Below are positions 17,041 to 25,359 of a stretch of DNA of 64,000 nucleotides, one piece after another. The stretch's first letter is position 1. The number at the start of each line of letters is the position of its first letter. The notes below the pieces were generated by a model. That model saw only the letters and a list, made by a program, of their open reading frames with translations. It did not search any database and was not told where the DNA came from. A program made the position numbers and the translations under genes. This DNA comes from Leptonema sp964619535 (GTDB lineage: Bacteria; Spirochaetota; Leptospiria; Leptospirales; Leptonemataceae), in assembly GCA_964619535.1 (NCBI GenBank), contig CAZUEX010000001.1, forward strand, positions 248,001-312,000, read 5' to 3'.

Positions 17041-19389
17041 TCATTCGCGTACCTTCAATACGCTGAGCAGATCCAGCCTCTTGATCTTTCTAAACAGGAT
17101 AAATGCGCTGATTATAGTCGTTACAATGGTGGCCAGTATCGACATGCCGTAGGTGGACGTGGAGATTTCAAGTGGTATACTGAAGCCTTCGGTATCAACG
17201 GCGTTGATCATGGAAAGGGCCATGCCATAGCCAAGTGCCGCTCCCAGGGGAAGGGCAAGGAGGGTGAGGACGGCTATTTCGCCCATAAGGATTCGAAAGA
17301 CCTCCCACTGTGTAAAGCCGGCGATGCGAAGCGTTCCCAGTTCAAAACTGCGCTCCGATAAAGAGATCATGGCCGTGTTATAGACCACGCCAACAGAGAT
17401 GATAATGGCAAAGATAAGCAGGATGAAGGCCGTAACGAGAACAGAGCGGGCCATCATTTCGTAGAAGACCTTCAGCGTTCCGGCGCGCGTCGTTACCCCC
17501 ATAATGCCCGGGTATTCCTTTAGCCGGCGAAGCAGCATATCTTCTTTGCGCGCATCGGTGCGCAGAGCAAGCAGGTTTACGGAAGGCCCTTCGGATAGCA
17601 GCTTATTGACTGCCGAGCGCTCCATGTAAACGCCCTGGCCAAGCATTTCATCGATCAATCCGACGATCGGAACGCGAACGGTGCGACGGTTCCCTTCAAG
17701 AACTTCAAGTTCGATCACCTGGCCTTTGCTCAACTTCAGTTTCTGTGCCACGGTGGAGTTGATCAGGATTCCACGGGTGGGCGGAATGACCGGCTGGCGT
17801 TCGCTGTTGATCAGTCTCCGTAACGAAGCATCGAGCGGTATGCCCTGAAGCAATAGCTCTTTGCTCAGATGTCCGCTTCGAATGCGAACAGGGACAAGGC
17901 GATAGCCTTCGGCAAGGATGACTCCAGGCTGTGAGGTGATCTCGTTCAGGCTGCGAGCCGCAACGGGGGCAATAAACGAAACCGATACAGACTCTCGCTG
18001 GATCAGGTCAAACTGAATATGAAACATCGAATCGACAGCGTCCTGGAAGAACGTACCGACAACCATGATCATCACGGAAAAAGAAATCCCCACGATGGTA
18101 AGAAGCGTGCGCAGCGGCCTGTAAAAGAGGTGGCGTATGACAAGTCGTGTCGTGATCGACATCCTGCGAAGCAATCGTTCGCTTTGAAAAGGAGCAAAGC
18201 GGATGCCTGCAGGGAGAGGAGGTCGCATCGCCTGGGCCGGTTGTAGACGGATCACCTGGATCACCGACATCAGAACGCCTGCCGTACCGGACACCAGGCC
18301 GATCACCGTGCCGTAGACGGCCAGCAGGGGATCGAAGATATGCTCGAGGTCGGGAAACTTGTAAAACTCTCCGTAAAGCTGTGTCCAGCCATCCCCCAGA
18401 TAGAAGCCGACAAGAACGCCGAAAATGGATCCAAGGCCACTGATGCAGGATATGAGTTTTACATAATGGAGGGCAACGACGGAGTTAGAATAACCCAGAG
18501 CCTTCAGCGTGGCGATCTGTTCTCTTTCGCGAGAAACAATACGACTGGACACCATATGCAGCAGGAAGGCAGCCACACCGAGAAAGATGGTTGGTACCAT
18601 AAAGGCCGTCATCTGCAGCTGCTTGAATTCATCGCGTAAAAAGGAATGCGAGGGCAGTCGATCCCTGTCGTAGGCGCCGGTGCCGCCCGAACTGGCAAGC
18701 ACCCTGTCGATCCGTTTCAACACAGAAGGACGGTGTGCCCCCGGAGCAAAGATGAAGATGGCATCGTTAAATCCGCCCTGCATCGAGAAGGCGGCCTCCA
18801 TGCCCTCTCGCTCCATCCAGATGATGCCATAGTGACGATCGTCTGGCAGAAAGCTTCCCGGTCGAAAGACATAGACATACTCTGCGGAGAGCGCTATGCC
18901 GGCCACACGCAGGGCCTTCTTCCTGCCGTTTAGAATGGCAACAAGCCTGTCGCCTGGCTGTAGCTGGTTTGCCCGGGCAAAGCTTTCGCTTAAGACGACC
19001 TCATCGGATCGTTCTGGCATGTGTCCGGATTGCAGCACCAGCCGGTTCAGATCATGTGTGATGGAAACAAAGCGGGCAGCCGATGGCAGGTTATCACCGG
19101 GCAGTTCGAGAACTGCCTCCTGCACGATACGGGTGCGCACGGCCACGATGCCGGGAATGCGCTGCAGCTTTTCTTCGAGGGAGCGAGGAGCACGCTTTAA
19201 AGAGACGAAGCCTTCAGCAAAGCGAGCCGTTGTATAGAATCGATTGCGAGCCTCAAGCAGGGAGTCGTAGGCACTGAGAGAGGCAACAAAGATGGCCACG
19301 CCGGCAGCGACCACAAGACCGATAGAAAGCCCCTGGAACCGCAGGGCAAAGACATCCCTGACCATCTTTCGATTCAGGGTTTTCATCAC
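17041..19389 (-). CDS. ABC transporter permease, double FtsX type
   Basis: Encodes 782 residues with an N-terminal helix (about 20-40), a large periplasmic domain, three helices near 265-385, then a second unit with a helix near 420, another periplasmic domain and three C-terminal helices. This is two FtsX/MacB_PCD units in tandem, as in large lipoprotein or peptide exporters. SLSERSFELGTLRIAGFT is the conserved cytoplasmic coupling segment. Its start overlaps the ATPase stop by 4 nt. Possible roles are lipoprotein release or export of a small molecule; sequence does not decide. Confidence 0.85.
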   Translation of the reverse strand: MMKTLNRKMVRDVFALRFQGLSIGLVVAAGVAIFVASLSAYDSLLEARNRFYTTARFAEGFVSLKRAPRSLEEKLQRIPGIVAVRTRIVQEAVLELPGDNLPSAARFVSITHDLNRLVLQSGHMPERSDEVVLSESFARANQLQPGDRLVAILNGRKKALRVAGIALSAEYVYVFRPGSFLPDDRHYGIIWMEREGMEAAFSMQGGFNDAIFIFAPGAHRPSVLKRIDRVLASSGGTGAYDRDRLPSHSFLRDEFKQLQMTAFMVPTIFLGVAAFLLHMVSSRIVSREREQIATLKALGYSNSVVALHYVKLISCISGLGSIFGVLVGFYLGDGWTQLYGEFYKFPDLEHIFDPLLAVYGTVIGLVSGTAGVLMSVIQVIRLQPAQAMRPPLPAGIRFAPFQSERLLRRMSITTRLVIRHLFYRPLRTLLTIVGISFSVMIMVVGTFFQDAVDSMFHIQFDLIQRESVSVSFIAPVAARSLNEITSQPGVILAEGYRLVPVRIRSGHLSKELLLQGIPLDASLRRLINSERQPVIPPTRGILINSTVAQKLKLSKGQVIELEVLEGNRRTVRVPIVGLIDEMLGQGVYMERSAVNKLLSEGPSVNLLALRTDARKEDMLLRRLKEYPGIMGVTTRAGTLKVFYEMMARSVLVTAFILLIFAIIISVGVVYNTAMISLSERSFELGTLRIAGFTQWEVFRILMGEIAVLTLLALPLGAALGYGMALSMINAVDTEGFSIPLEISTSTYGMSILATIVTTIISAFILFRKIKRLDLLSVLKVRE

Positions 19390-20105
19390 CAGGTGATCTC
19401 TGAGGGATGTTTCTTCTTTCGGTTTTTGCGATCGGAAAGGATGGTACCGTCGTGCATGGTAATGACCCGATCTGCAATCTCTGCAATGGAAGCATTGTGT
19501 GTGATGACAACGGTCAGTGTTCCCAGGTTCCGGTTTACCGTGGCAATGGCCTCGAGGACCATCGCCCCCGTGCGAAAGTCAAGGGCACCCGTTGGCTCGT
19601 CGCAGAGCAGAACATCAGGCCGTTTGGCAATGGCACGCGCAATGGCCACACGCTGCTGCTCTCCGCCCGATAGCTGTGAGGGGAAGTGATCGGCCCGGTT
19701 TGCCAGATCGACAAGGGCCAGGGCCTGCATGGGATCCATAGGAGAAGAAGAAAGCTCAGTGGCCAGCTCAACGTTCTCTTTTGCCGTCAGGCCAGGTACA
19801 AGGTTATAAAACTGGAATACAAAGCCGATGTGCTCTCGGCGAAACATGGTCAGCTGTTCTTCATCGGCCTCCACAAGGGGCTGACCTGCAAAGTAAACTG
19901 CTCCGCTGCTTGGCGTATCGAGTCCACCCAGAATATTGAGCAAGGTGGACTTGCCGCTACCCGAAGGACCGAGCAGCACCACGAACTCACCGCTGTAAAG
20001 CTTCAGATCCACACCCTGCAGCGCTGGAACGTCTACCTCACCCATTCGATAGATCTTTTCTATTCCCTCTGCAAGGAATATCGGACTTTCATTGCGCGAA
20101 GCCAT
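19386..20105 (-). CDS. ABC transporter ATP-binding protein (LolD/MacB type)
   Basis: Encodes a 239-residue cytoplasmic ATPase. Walker A GPSGSGKSTLLN, Q-loop region FVFQFYNLVPGLTAKENV, signature LSGGEQQRVAIARAI and Walker B VLLCDEPTGALD are all intact; the H-loop is in VITHNAS. FYNLVPGLTAKENVELAT is typical of ATPases serving FtsX-type permeases. It is first in the ATPase-permease-adaptor operon. Confidence 0.92.
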   Translation of the reverse strand: MASRNESPIFLAEGIEKIYRMGEVDVPALQGVDLKLYSGEFVVLLGPSGSGKSTLLNILGGLDTPSSGAVYFAGQPLVEADEEQLTMFRREHIGFVFQFYNLVPGLTAKENVELATELSSSPMDPMQALALVDLANRADHFPSQLSGGEQQRVAIARAIAKRPDVLLCDEPTGALDFRTGAMVLEAIATVNRNLGTLTVVITHNASIAEIADRVITMHDGTILSDRKNRKKKHPSEITW

Positions 20106-20309
20106 GCTCTGGTCCCAGTGAAATCCGGTATAGATAGAGTCGCAAGCACTTTCGCGTGGTTTCCTCTGCTGTTTATATCGGGTCGCATTCTCATCTGGCT
20201 ATGCTGTTGCATTAAATGAAGTTGGTTCGACTAACTACGGTATCGGTTCCAGGATGATAGCGTTCGATTTCTTTCTGCTGGCATTTTGATCTAAAGGGCG
20301 TTATTAATA

Positions 20310-20329
20310 TTTATATTGTTTGATATAAA
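20310..20329 (+). promoter_or_regulatory. AT-rich inverted repeat upstream of the ferritin-like gene
   Basis: TTTATAT (20310-20316) and ATATAAA (20323-20329) form a perfect 7-6-7 inverted repeat inside a strongly AT-rich 110-nt stretch, in contrast to the surrounding mid-50s % GC. It lies about 75 nt before the ferritin-like ATG. The symmetry suggests a dimeric repressor site; an iron or peroxide sensor would fit the gene, but no consensus match is claimed. The rest of the 297-nt divergent spacer (20106-20402) shows nothing else I can name. Confidence 0.4.
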
Positions 20330-20402
20330 ACCAATTTATGCAAAGATATTCCAGAAAAACATTTTTGTGTTGCAATCGTACTGTGTGCTGTTATAAGGAG
20401 CT

Positions 20403-20948
20403 ATGGCCCACTTTAAACCAGTAAAAAAGACATCGTTTCTTGAAGCCGTTGCCGCATGCATCGAGCATGAGAAAAAGGTCTTCGAGTTTTACATGCGAAA
20501 TGCAGAAAGCCTTCCCGAAGGACCGATCAAGACGCTCTTTTATCAGCTGGCCGAGGATGAAGACGAGCACATCCGGATGATCGGTGATATCTATGCAAAC
20601 GTAAATGGCGGCCAGGCCCTGCCCAATCTGAAGATGGCGTCGCAGGTACAGAAGTTCAACAGTACCTCCCTTCAAATTCTGATGCGCCGTCTGGATCGCA
20701 TTACCGAGCGTGATGCGGCGGGTGTGGAGATGGATGCCCTGGGGCTTGCCACAAAACAGCATGAAGATGCCGCTGAGTTCTATAAGAAGATGGCGGAAAG
20801 GTTTGAAAACCCGGATATACGCTATCTGTTCAGGCAGCTTGCAAACTTCCAGGACGAGTGTCGTCTGCTGCTTGAATCCTTCTCTGCCTATAAATCACAG
20901 GGAACGCCCTACAGTCAGCCCTCCGGATACTGGGATCTGGAAGACTGA
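20403..20948 (+). CDS. Ferritin-like/rubrerythrin-type diiron protein
   Basis: Encodes 181 residues, almost all helical. The first helix has IEHEKKVFEFYM, the second EDEDEHIRMIGD, the third KQHEDAAEFYKKM and the fourth FQDECRLLLESF: a four-helix bundle with two E-x6-Y and E-x2-H-like ligand pairs. In the last helix the expected ExxH is EC, so one histidine ligand is replaced. There is no C-terminal rubredoxin domain. Related proteins handle peroxide or store iron. A good site (AAGGAG) precedes the ATG, and a strong terminator follows. Confidence 0.75.
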   Translation: MAHFKPVKKTSFLEAVAACIEHEKKVFEFYMRNAESLPEGPIKTLFYQLAEDEDEHIRMIGDIYANVNGGQALPNLKMASQVQKFNSTSLQILMRRLDRITERDAAGVEMDALGLATKQHEDAAEFYKKMAERFENPDIRYLFRQLANFQDECRLLLESFSAYKSQGTPYSQPSGYWDLED

Positions 20949-20975
20949 ACGACAGAAACCATCTGCCAGAAGCAT

Positions 20976-21003
20976 AAAAAACCGCGGTTTCGCGGTTTTT
21001 TTC
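20976..21003 (+). terminator. Rho-independent terminator after the ferritin-like gene
   Basis: AAAACCGCG and CGCGGTTTT form a 9-10 bp stem with a 4-nt loop (GTTT), followed by a run of T. It starts 28 nt after the stop codon and isolates the gene as a single unit. The A-tract on the left makes it potentially bidirectional. Confidence 0.85.
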
Positions 21004-21037
21004 TTTTGCGCATATACCATATCGTAACCCTGTAAGT

Positions 21038-21382
21038 ATGTTACGGTATAGCCTGCTGTTGCCTCTGCTTTTTGTGCAGGGTTGTCTGTATCCCGTAAAA
21101 GCGGTTATCGAAAACCACAAAGAGGCCACGAAGTGGGACGGTCCACGCTGTCCGATGTATCCTTCCTGTTCCAGCTGGGGCGAGCATGCCATCGAAGAAC
21201 ATGGCTGGGCAGGCCTGTTTTTGACGGTGGATCGCCTTTTCTACAGAGAAGGGGGAAGGCTTGCAGAAAAATATACCGTGGCGCCACGTCGATTGTCCCG
21301 GCATCGGCGCTATTATGATCCGGTTGAGGATTCCTTCGGCCAGAGCGAGCCATCGCTTTTCTCCGTTGAGGTGTCCGAGTAG
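21038..21382 (+). CDS. YidD-domain protein with a lipoprotein-type signal
   Basis: Encodes 114 residues. LRYSLLLPLLFVQGC is a short signal peptide with a plausible lipobox (FVQGC, Cys at residue 16). Residues 33-70 read WDGPRCPMYPSCSSWGEHAI and then HGWAGLFLTVDRLFYREGG, matching the YidD pattern rCRFYPTCSxYa...G..kG..L...Ri. YidD is normally a cytoplasm-facing amphipathic helper of YidC-dependent membrane insertion. A lipoprotein form would sit on the other side of the membrane, so function here is uncertain. It begins about 35 nt after the terminator and has its own unit with recJ. Confidence 0.65.
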   Translation: MLRYSLLLPLLFVQGCLYPVKAVIENHKEATKWDGPRCPMYPSCSSWGEHAIEEHGWAGLFLTVDRLFYREGGRLAEKYTVAPRRLSRHRRYYDPVEDSFGQSEPSLFSVEVSE

Positions 21383-21431
21383 CGAAAAAAAACGGCCGGA
21401 GTGACGATCAGGGAGATTCCAGGGAGATGCA

Positions 21432-23486
21432 ATGAGCGAAGGACCGGTCCAGACTACACCGCTGCGAATACTGAAGGATCTGGAAAGGCACCCGGCCTAT
21501 GCCCACATCTGTAGCGAAGACTTCTTTGCCCGGGAGCTTCTGATTCACAGCCCGTTGCTTCTTCCCGACATGTCCAGGGCCGTTTCGTTGCTGGAAAAGG
21601 CCATCGAGGACCAGGATGGCCGCGAGATCTGGATTGCCGGTGACCGGGACGTGGATGGTGTGACCTCAACCGTCCTGCTTACCGACTATTTGCGATCCAG
21701 CGGGCTGGACCGCAGTCGCATCCGCTTTATCAACTCCTCCGAGGGGGATGATTACGGTTTAACCGGCAGCTTTTTACAGCGTCTTTGCGATGCAGAGGCT
21801 GCTCTTGTTATACTGCTCGATATGGGCTCGGCTCATCTGGAGCAGGCAATCAGGATTCGCAAGGCCGGAAAGGACGTTATCATATTAGACCACCATATTC
21901 CAGACATTCCTGATGGCATTGAAGAAGAGCTGGCCCATATAGCGTTTGTCAATCCACGCCTGCTACCGTTTGCTTCTGAGCTTGAGCATGCCGGTAAGAT
22001 TGCAACCGTCGGCCTGGCCTTCAAACTGATCCTGGCCCGTGAGATGCGCATCTCGGGCCTCTGGAAGCAATGCCTTATACTGGATGCAGGTGAGGCCGGC
22101 CATGTGGTGTATCGGGCAGGTGCCTATCTGGGCCAGTATGCAGATCAAGAGCAGGCCGTTGCGGCCGTGGAAGCACAGGGGCTGAAACCCATCGTTTCTG
22201 ATATACCGGGGCTTCGTCGCATGTGTTCGCTTTTTGCCGCGCATCCAGAGAATCGCTGGCATCGGCTGCTACGCTCCTCACCGGTTGGTTTTGGTCGCTA
22301 CCTGTTCGCATGCACCTTGCTTCGCCGCCGCGAGCTGCTGATTCGCACGCTTCGCGAATGTGATCTTGTCTCGATGGGGCTGGTGGCTGACCTTGTTCCC
22401 CTTGTGGGCGAGAATCGTCGTCTTGTATCTCTGGGGCTGGGAATGGACCGCAAAGCCTTTTTGAGAGAATTAAGGCTATCGGTCTCTGATGTTGTACGGC
22501 CTGGCCTGCTGGCACTGATGCATGAATCGGGACTCGATCCCCTGGACCTGAATACCAGAGACCTGAACTTTACCCTGAATCCGCTGATCAACGCTGCCGG
22601 ACGTCTGGGACAGACCGAAAAGGCCCTGGATCTGCTGCTCTGCACCGATGTGGCCCAGGCTCGTCTTCTTGCTGCCGACCTGCGCCGCCTGAACAACCTG
22701 AGAAAGGAACGCACGGAGCACAATCACCGTATTGTAGAAGCGCATTTTACGTTTGACGAATCTCAATCCGTCGTCTTCTTCTATCATCCCGAGCTGGAGC
22801 CCGGAATCTCGGGCGTTATGGCCACAAGGCTTCTGGAGGCAACAGGACGCCCTGTGGTCTGGGTGAATCCGGATGGAGCACATGCACGTGGTTCGGCGCG
22901 CAGCAGGCAGGGATGGAATATGCTGGAGCTGTTGCTTCCGCTTTCCGATTACCTTGTGCAGCTTGGCGGGCATGCAGAGGCCTGTGGTTTTACGATCGCC
23001 TATGATCGCATCGAGGACTTTGAACAGGCCCTGTACCGGCGTGCCGACGAGTATGAACAGGAGATCCGGCATCGTCCCCTTATCGAAGAAGAGCAGCCCT
23101 CGGTTACGCTTCACCCATCACGTCTGAGCCGGGCCCTGCTTGCAGAACTGGCACTTTTAGAACCGTTTGGGCCGGGACATCCTGAGCCGATTATCCGATT
23201 GCCCGCTGTGCGCATTGTTTCGCCTTCAACCATGCGGCAGGGAAGGCATCTGCGCTTTACCATAAGTGATGCCATGGCTTCTCTGGAATGCGTGTACTGG
23301 AACTGTCCGGAGGCGCTCTGTGCGGAGGTTTGCGGGGAGCAGCCTGCTCTGTGGAACCTCGAAGGCACCTTTGAAAAGAACAGAATTCCGCGAATGAAAC
23401 CGCTTCGTTTTCGCCTGCAGCAGATGGAAAAGGTTCAGGAGGGTGTCGGCGCCTTATTCCAGGAGCCAGATCTGATCGGCCGATGA
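21432..23486 (+). CDS. recJ: Single-stranded-DNA-specific exonuclease RecJ
   Basis: A 5'-3' single-strand exonuclease used in recombination and repair. The 684-residue protein has the DHH-family metal motifs: AGDRDVDGVTSTVLLTDYL (motif I), LLDMGSAH, IILDHHIPD (the DHH motif) and FTLNPLINAAGRLG. The DHHA1 domain shows GHAEACGFTIAYD, and a C-terminal OB-fold-like part includes LEPFGPGHPEPI. It is somewhat longer than E. coli RecJ (577). It follows the YidD-like gene after 49 nt. Confidence 0.93.
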   Translation: MSEGPVQTTPLRILKDLERHPAYAHICSEDFFARELLIHSPLLLPDMSRAVSLLEKAIEDQDGREIWIAGDRDVDGVTSTVLLTDYLRSSGLDRSRIRFINSSEGDDYGLTGSFLQRLCDAEAALVILLDMGSAHLEQAIRIRKAGKDVIILDHHIPDIPDGIEEELAHIAFVNPRLLPFASELEHAGKIATVGLAFKLILAREMRISGLWKQCLILDAGEAGHVVYRAGAYLGQYADQEQAVAAVEAQGLKPIVSDIPGLRRMCSLFAAHPENRWHRLLRSSPVGFGRYLFACTLLRRRELLIRTLRECDLVSMGLVADLVPLVGENRRLVSLGLGMDRKAFLRELRLSVSDVVRPGLLALMHESGLDPLDLNTRDLNFTLNPLINAAGRLGQTEKALDLLLCTDVAQARLLAADLRRLNNLRKERTEHNHRIVEAHFTFDESQSVVFFYHPELEPGISGVMATRLLEATGRPVVWVNPDGAHARGSARSRQGWNMLELLLPLSDYLVQLGGHAEACGFTIAYDRIEDFEQALYRRADEYEQEIRHRPLIEEEQPSVTLHPSRLSRALLAELALLEPFGPGHPEPIIRLPAVRIVSPSTMRQGRHLRFTISDAMASLECVYWNCPEALCAEVCGEQPALWNLEGTFEKNRIPRMKPLRFRLQQMEKVQEGVGALFQEPDLIGR

Positions 23487-23504
23487 AAGGGCCAGCGGGG
23501 AAAG

Positions 23505-23546
23505 ACCCGCCTCCTTCTTGCCGGCGAAGCGAGAAAGAAGGCGGGT
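23505..23546. terminator. Hairpin between convergent recJ and acyl-CoA dehydrogenase genes
   Basis: ACCCGCC and TTCTT on the left (with a 3-nt bulge) pair with AAGAAGGCGGGT (23535-23546) on the right, giving a 12-bp stem with a ~15-nt loop. It lies in the 79-nt gap between two convergent stops. There is no clear T-run on either strand, so it may act as an RNA 3'-end stabiliser or a weak bidirectional terminator. Confidence 0.5.
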
Positions 23547-23565
23547 ATTCCGGTCTGTCAGGCGA

Positions 23566-25197
23566 TTACTGCGCTGCCTTAATCGCCTGGTCGAGAATAT
23601 CGCGAGCGCAGACGCGAAGGGCCATAACCTCTTCTGCACCTTCGAAGATAGAGAAAACCCGGGCGTCCACGAAATAGCGGGATACCGGATATTCTTCGGC
23701 ATATCCCATACCGCCGTGAATCTGCATGGCTTCACGTGTCACCCATTCGGCAATGCGAGAGGCATAGAATTTCACCATCGTAGCCTCCATACTGCCTTTG
23801 TTTTCATCCATCATGCGGGCTACTTCGTAGCCATACTGACGGCAGGCCTGGGTGATCATGGCCATGCGGGCAATCTTCCAGCGGGTGATCTGGTACTCTT
23901 TGATCTCCTTGCCGAAAACCTTGCGTTCTCCAGCATAACGAACGGCTGCTTCGGTGGCTGCCTGCATCACACCCGTTGCACGAGCCGCTGTCTGCACGCG
24001 TCCGCCTGCAAAACCGGCCATCTGCAGGTAGAAGCCTTTTCCGCGTCCGGCTTCACCGCCAACGAGGTTTTCGTCGGGAACGAACCAGTTGTCAAAGTTC
24101 ACTTCAAAGCTGTGCATTCCACGATAGCCAATGGTGGGAATGGCAGAGCCAGTCATGCGGCCGCCCGATGGCTGGGTGAACTCGAATTTATGGTCTTTTG
24201 AGCGGGGCTTTTCGGCCAGCAGAATGGAAAGTCCTTTATGCTTCAGAGAAGGATCCTTCTCTGTTCGGGCCAGAACAAGCAGAACGTCTGCGTAGCCAGC
24301 AAAGGTACACCAGGTTTTTACACCGTTGATGACCCATCCGCCATCGACCTTATCGGCCGTAACCTTCATACCGGCCACGTCAGAGCCGTAGTTCGGTTCG
24401 GTAACGGCAATACCGGCCATCCGCTCTCCAGAGGCCAGGGCCGTCAGCCATTTCTGCTTCTGTTCTTCGGTGCCGCCTTTCAGAAGGGCTTTCGAAAGGA
24501 TTTCAGGGCGTGTAATCAACGAGCCGGCAATGGACAGGCCGCCACGCGAAAGCTCTTCGGTGACGATCATCATGCCGACGTTGCCCATCATATCGAGCAG
24601 TCCACCGTACTGTTCGGGGATGGAAAGGCCAAAGGCCCCGTTGTTGATGACTTCCTGCAGGATTTCATCAGGAACAAAGTCATCGTTACGATGCACATGC
24701 TCTGCATGTGGCATAACCGTATTCTCTGCGATCTTACGGTAAACATCACGGATCTCTTTGAAGTCATCCGTGGCAAGATCGCCGTAGTTGCCCTCGAGGA
24801 CGGCATTGGCGACGATATCGTAGTTCTTTCTGTCAAGCAGAGCGGCTACTGCATCGTTGACCTCCGGTTGAAAGAGGGCTGCAATGTCTTCAGCACCGAT
24901 GGTGTATTCAGAGGGACGCGATGCAATCTCGCTGCGGAAGTGCTGAAAAGCTTCGGCATAGAAGATGGCAGCCATCGTCTTTTCGAGCTCGCCGCGCGTT
25001 TCTGCATATTTCAGAAAGAAATCGGCAATGTACTTCTCTGCCGTACAGAAGGCAAGGTTGTAGTGAACGTACTGATTCTCATCCATCAGGGCTACGGAAA
25101 CGGACTGATCCTTTGCCGAAGCCTTTGCCAGTCCGCTCGTTACCCGGGTCAGATGAGCGTTGTACAGTTCTTGCAATTTGCTTATGGATACCTGCAT
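23566..25197 (-). CDS. Acyl-CoA dehydrogenase with an N-terminal helical extension
   Basis: FAD enzyme oxidising acyl-CoA to enoyl-CoA. The 543-residue protein has an ~120-residue helical N-terminal part before the dehydrogenase domain proper. The domain shows PEQYGGLLDMMGNVGM, AVTEPNYGSDVAGMK, VINGVKTWCTFAG, QIHGGMGYAEEYPVSRYFVD and the terminal IFEGAEEVM, whose Glu (about residue 519) is the position of the usual catalytic base. ATG at 25197 (MQVSISKLQ) is chosen; upstream in-frame starts add a low-complexity segment with no support. In Leptospirales, which live on fatty acids, a beta-oxidation role is likely. Confidence 0.9.
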   Translation of the reverse strand: MQVSISKLQELYNAHLTRVTSGLAKASAKDQSVSVALMDENQYVHYNLAFCTAEKYIADFFLKYAETRGELEKTMAAIFYAEAFQHFRSEIASRPSEYTIGAEDIAALFQPEVNDAVAALLDRKNYDIVANAVLEGNYGDLATDDFKEIRDVYRKIAENTVMPHAEHVHRNDDFVPDEILQEVINNGAFGLSIPEQYGGLLDMMGNVGMMIVTEELSRGGLSIAGSLITRPEILSKALLKGGTEEQKQKWLTALASGERMAGIAVTEPNYGSDVAGMKVTADKVDGGWVINGVKTWCTFAGYADVLLVLARTEKDPSLKHKGLSILLAEKPRSKDHKFEFTQPSGGRMTGSAIPTIGYRGMHSFEVNFDNWFVPDENLVGGEAGRGKGFYLQMAGFAGGRVQTAARATGVMQAATEAAVRYAGERKVFGKEIKEYQITRWKIARMAMITQACRQYGYEVARMMDENKGSMEATMVKFYASRIAEWVTREAMQIHGGMGYAEEYPVSRYFVDARVFSIFEGAEEVMALRVCARDILDQAIKAAQ

Positions 25198-25282
25198 GAT
25201 GCATATTTCTACACGCTGCTCTGCGGCCAAACAAATCTCGATCGCAACCGCAAAAAAAGCCCCGGCCACCGGCGAGTGGAGG

Positions 25283-25312
25283 CAATCCCCCTGTGGCCGC
25301 CTGCGGGGATTG
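25283..25312 (+). promoter_or_regulatory. Inverted repeat in the divergent acyl-CoA dehydrogenase/phaR spacer
   Basis: CAATCCCC (25283-25290) and GGGGATTG (25305-25312) form a perfect 8-14-8 inverted repeat midway in the 162-nt spacer between two divergent genes. It could be an operator acting on both, or an mRNA hairpin in the phaR leader. No known factor is assigned. Confidence 0.4.
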
Positions 25313-25359
25313 GGCTTGACCGCCAGACTGTGGGTTGGTGCAGTGCAAAAAGGCCACCA

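Noticed and set aside
20221..20235. GTTGGTTCGACTAAC as a possible SOS or other operator
   Set aside because: The palindrome is imperfect and does not match a LexA site I can state with confidence.
24238..25359. A long plus-strand extension ahead of phaR, opposite the acyl-CoA dehydrogenase
   Set aside because: The conserved PhaR domain starts exactly at the ATG at 25360; the upstream part is antisense to a real gene.
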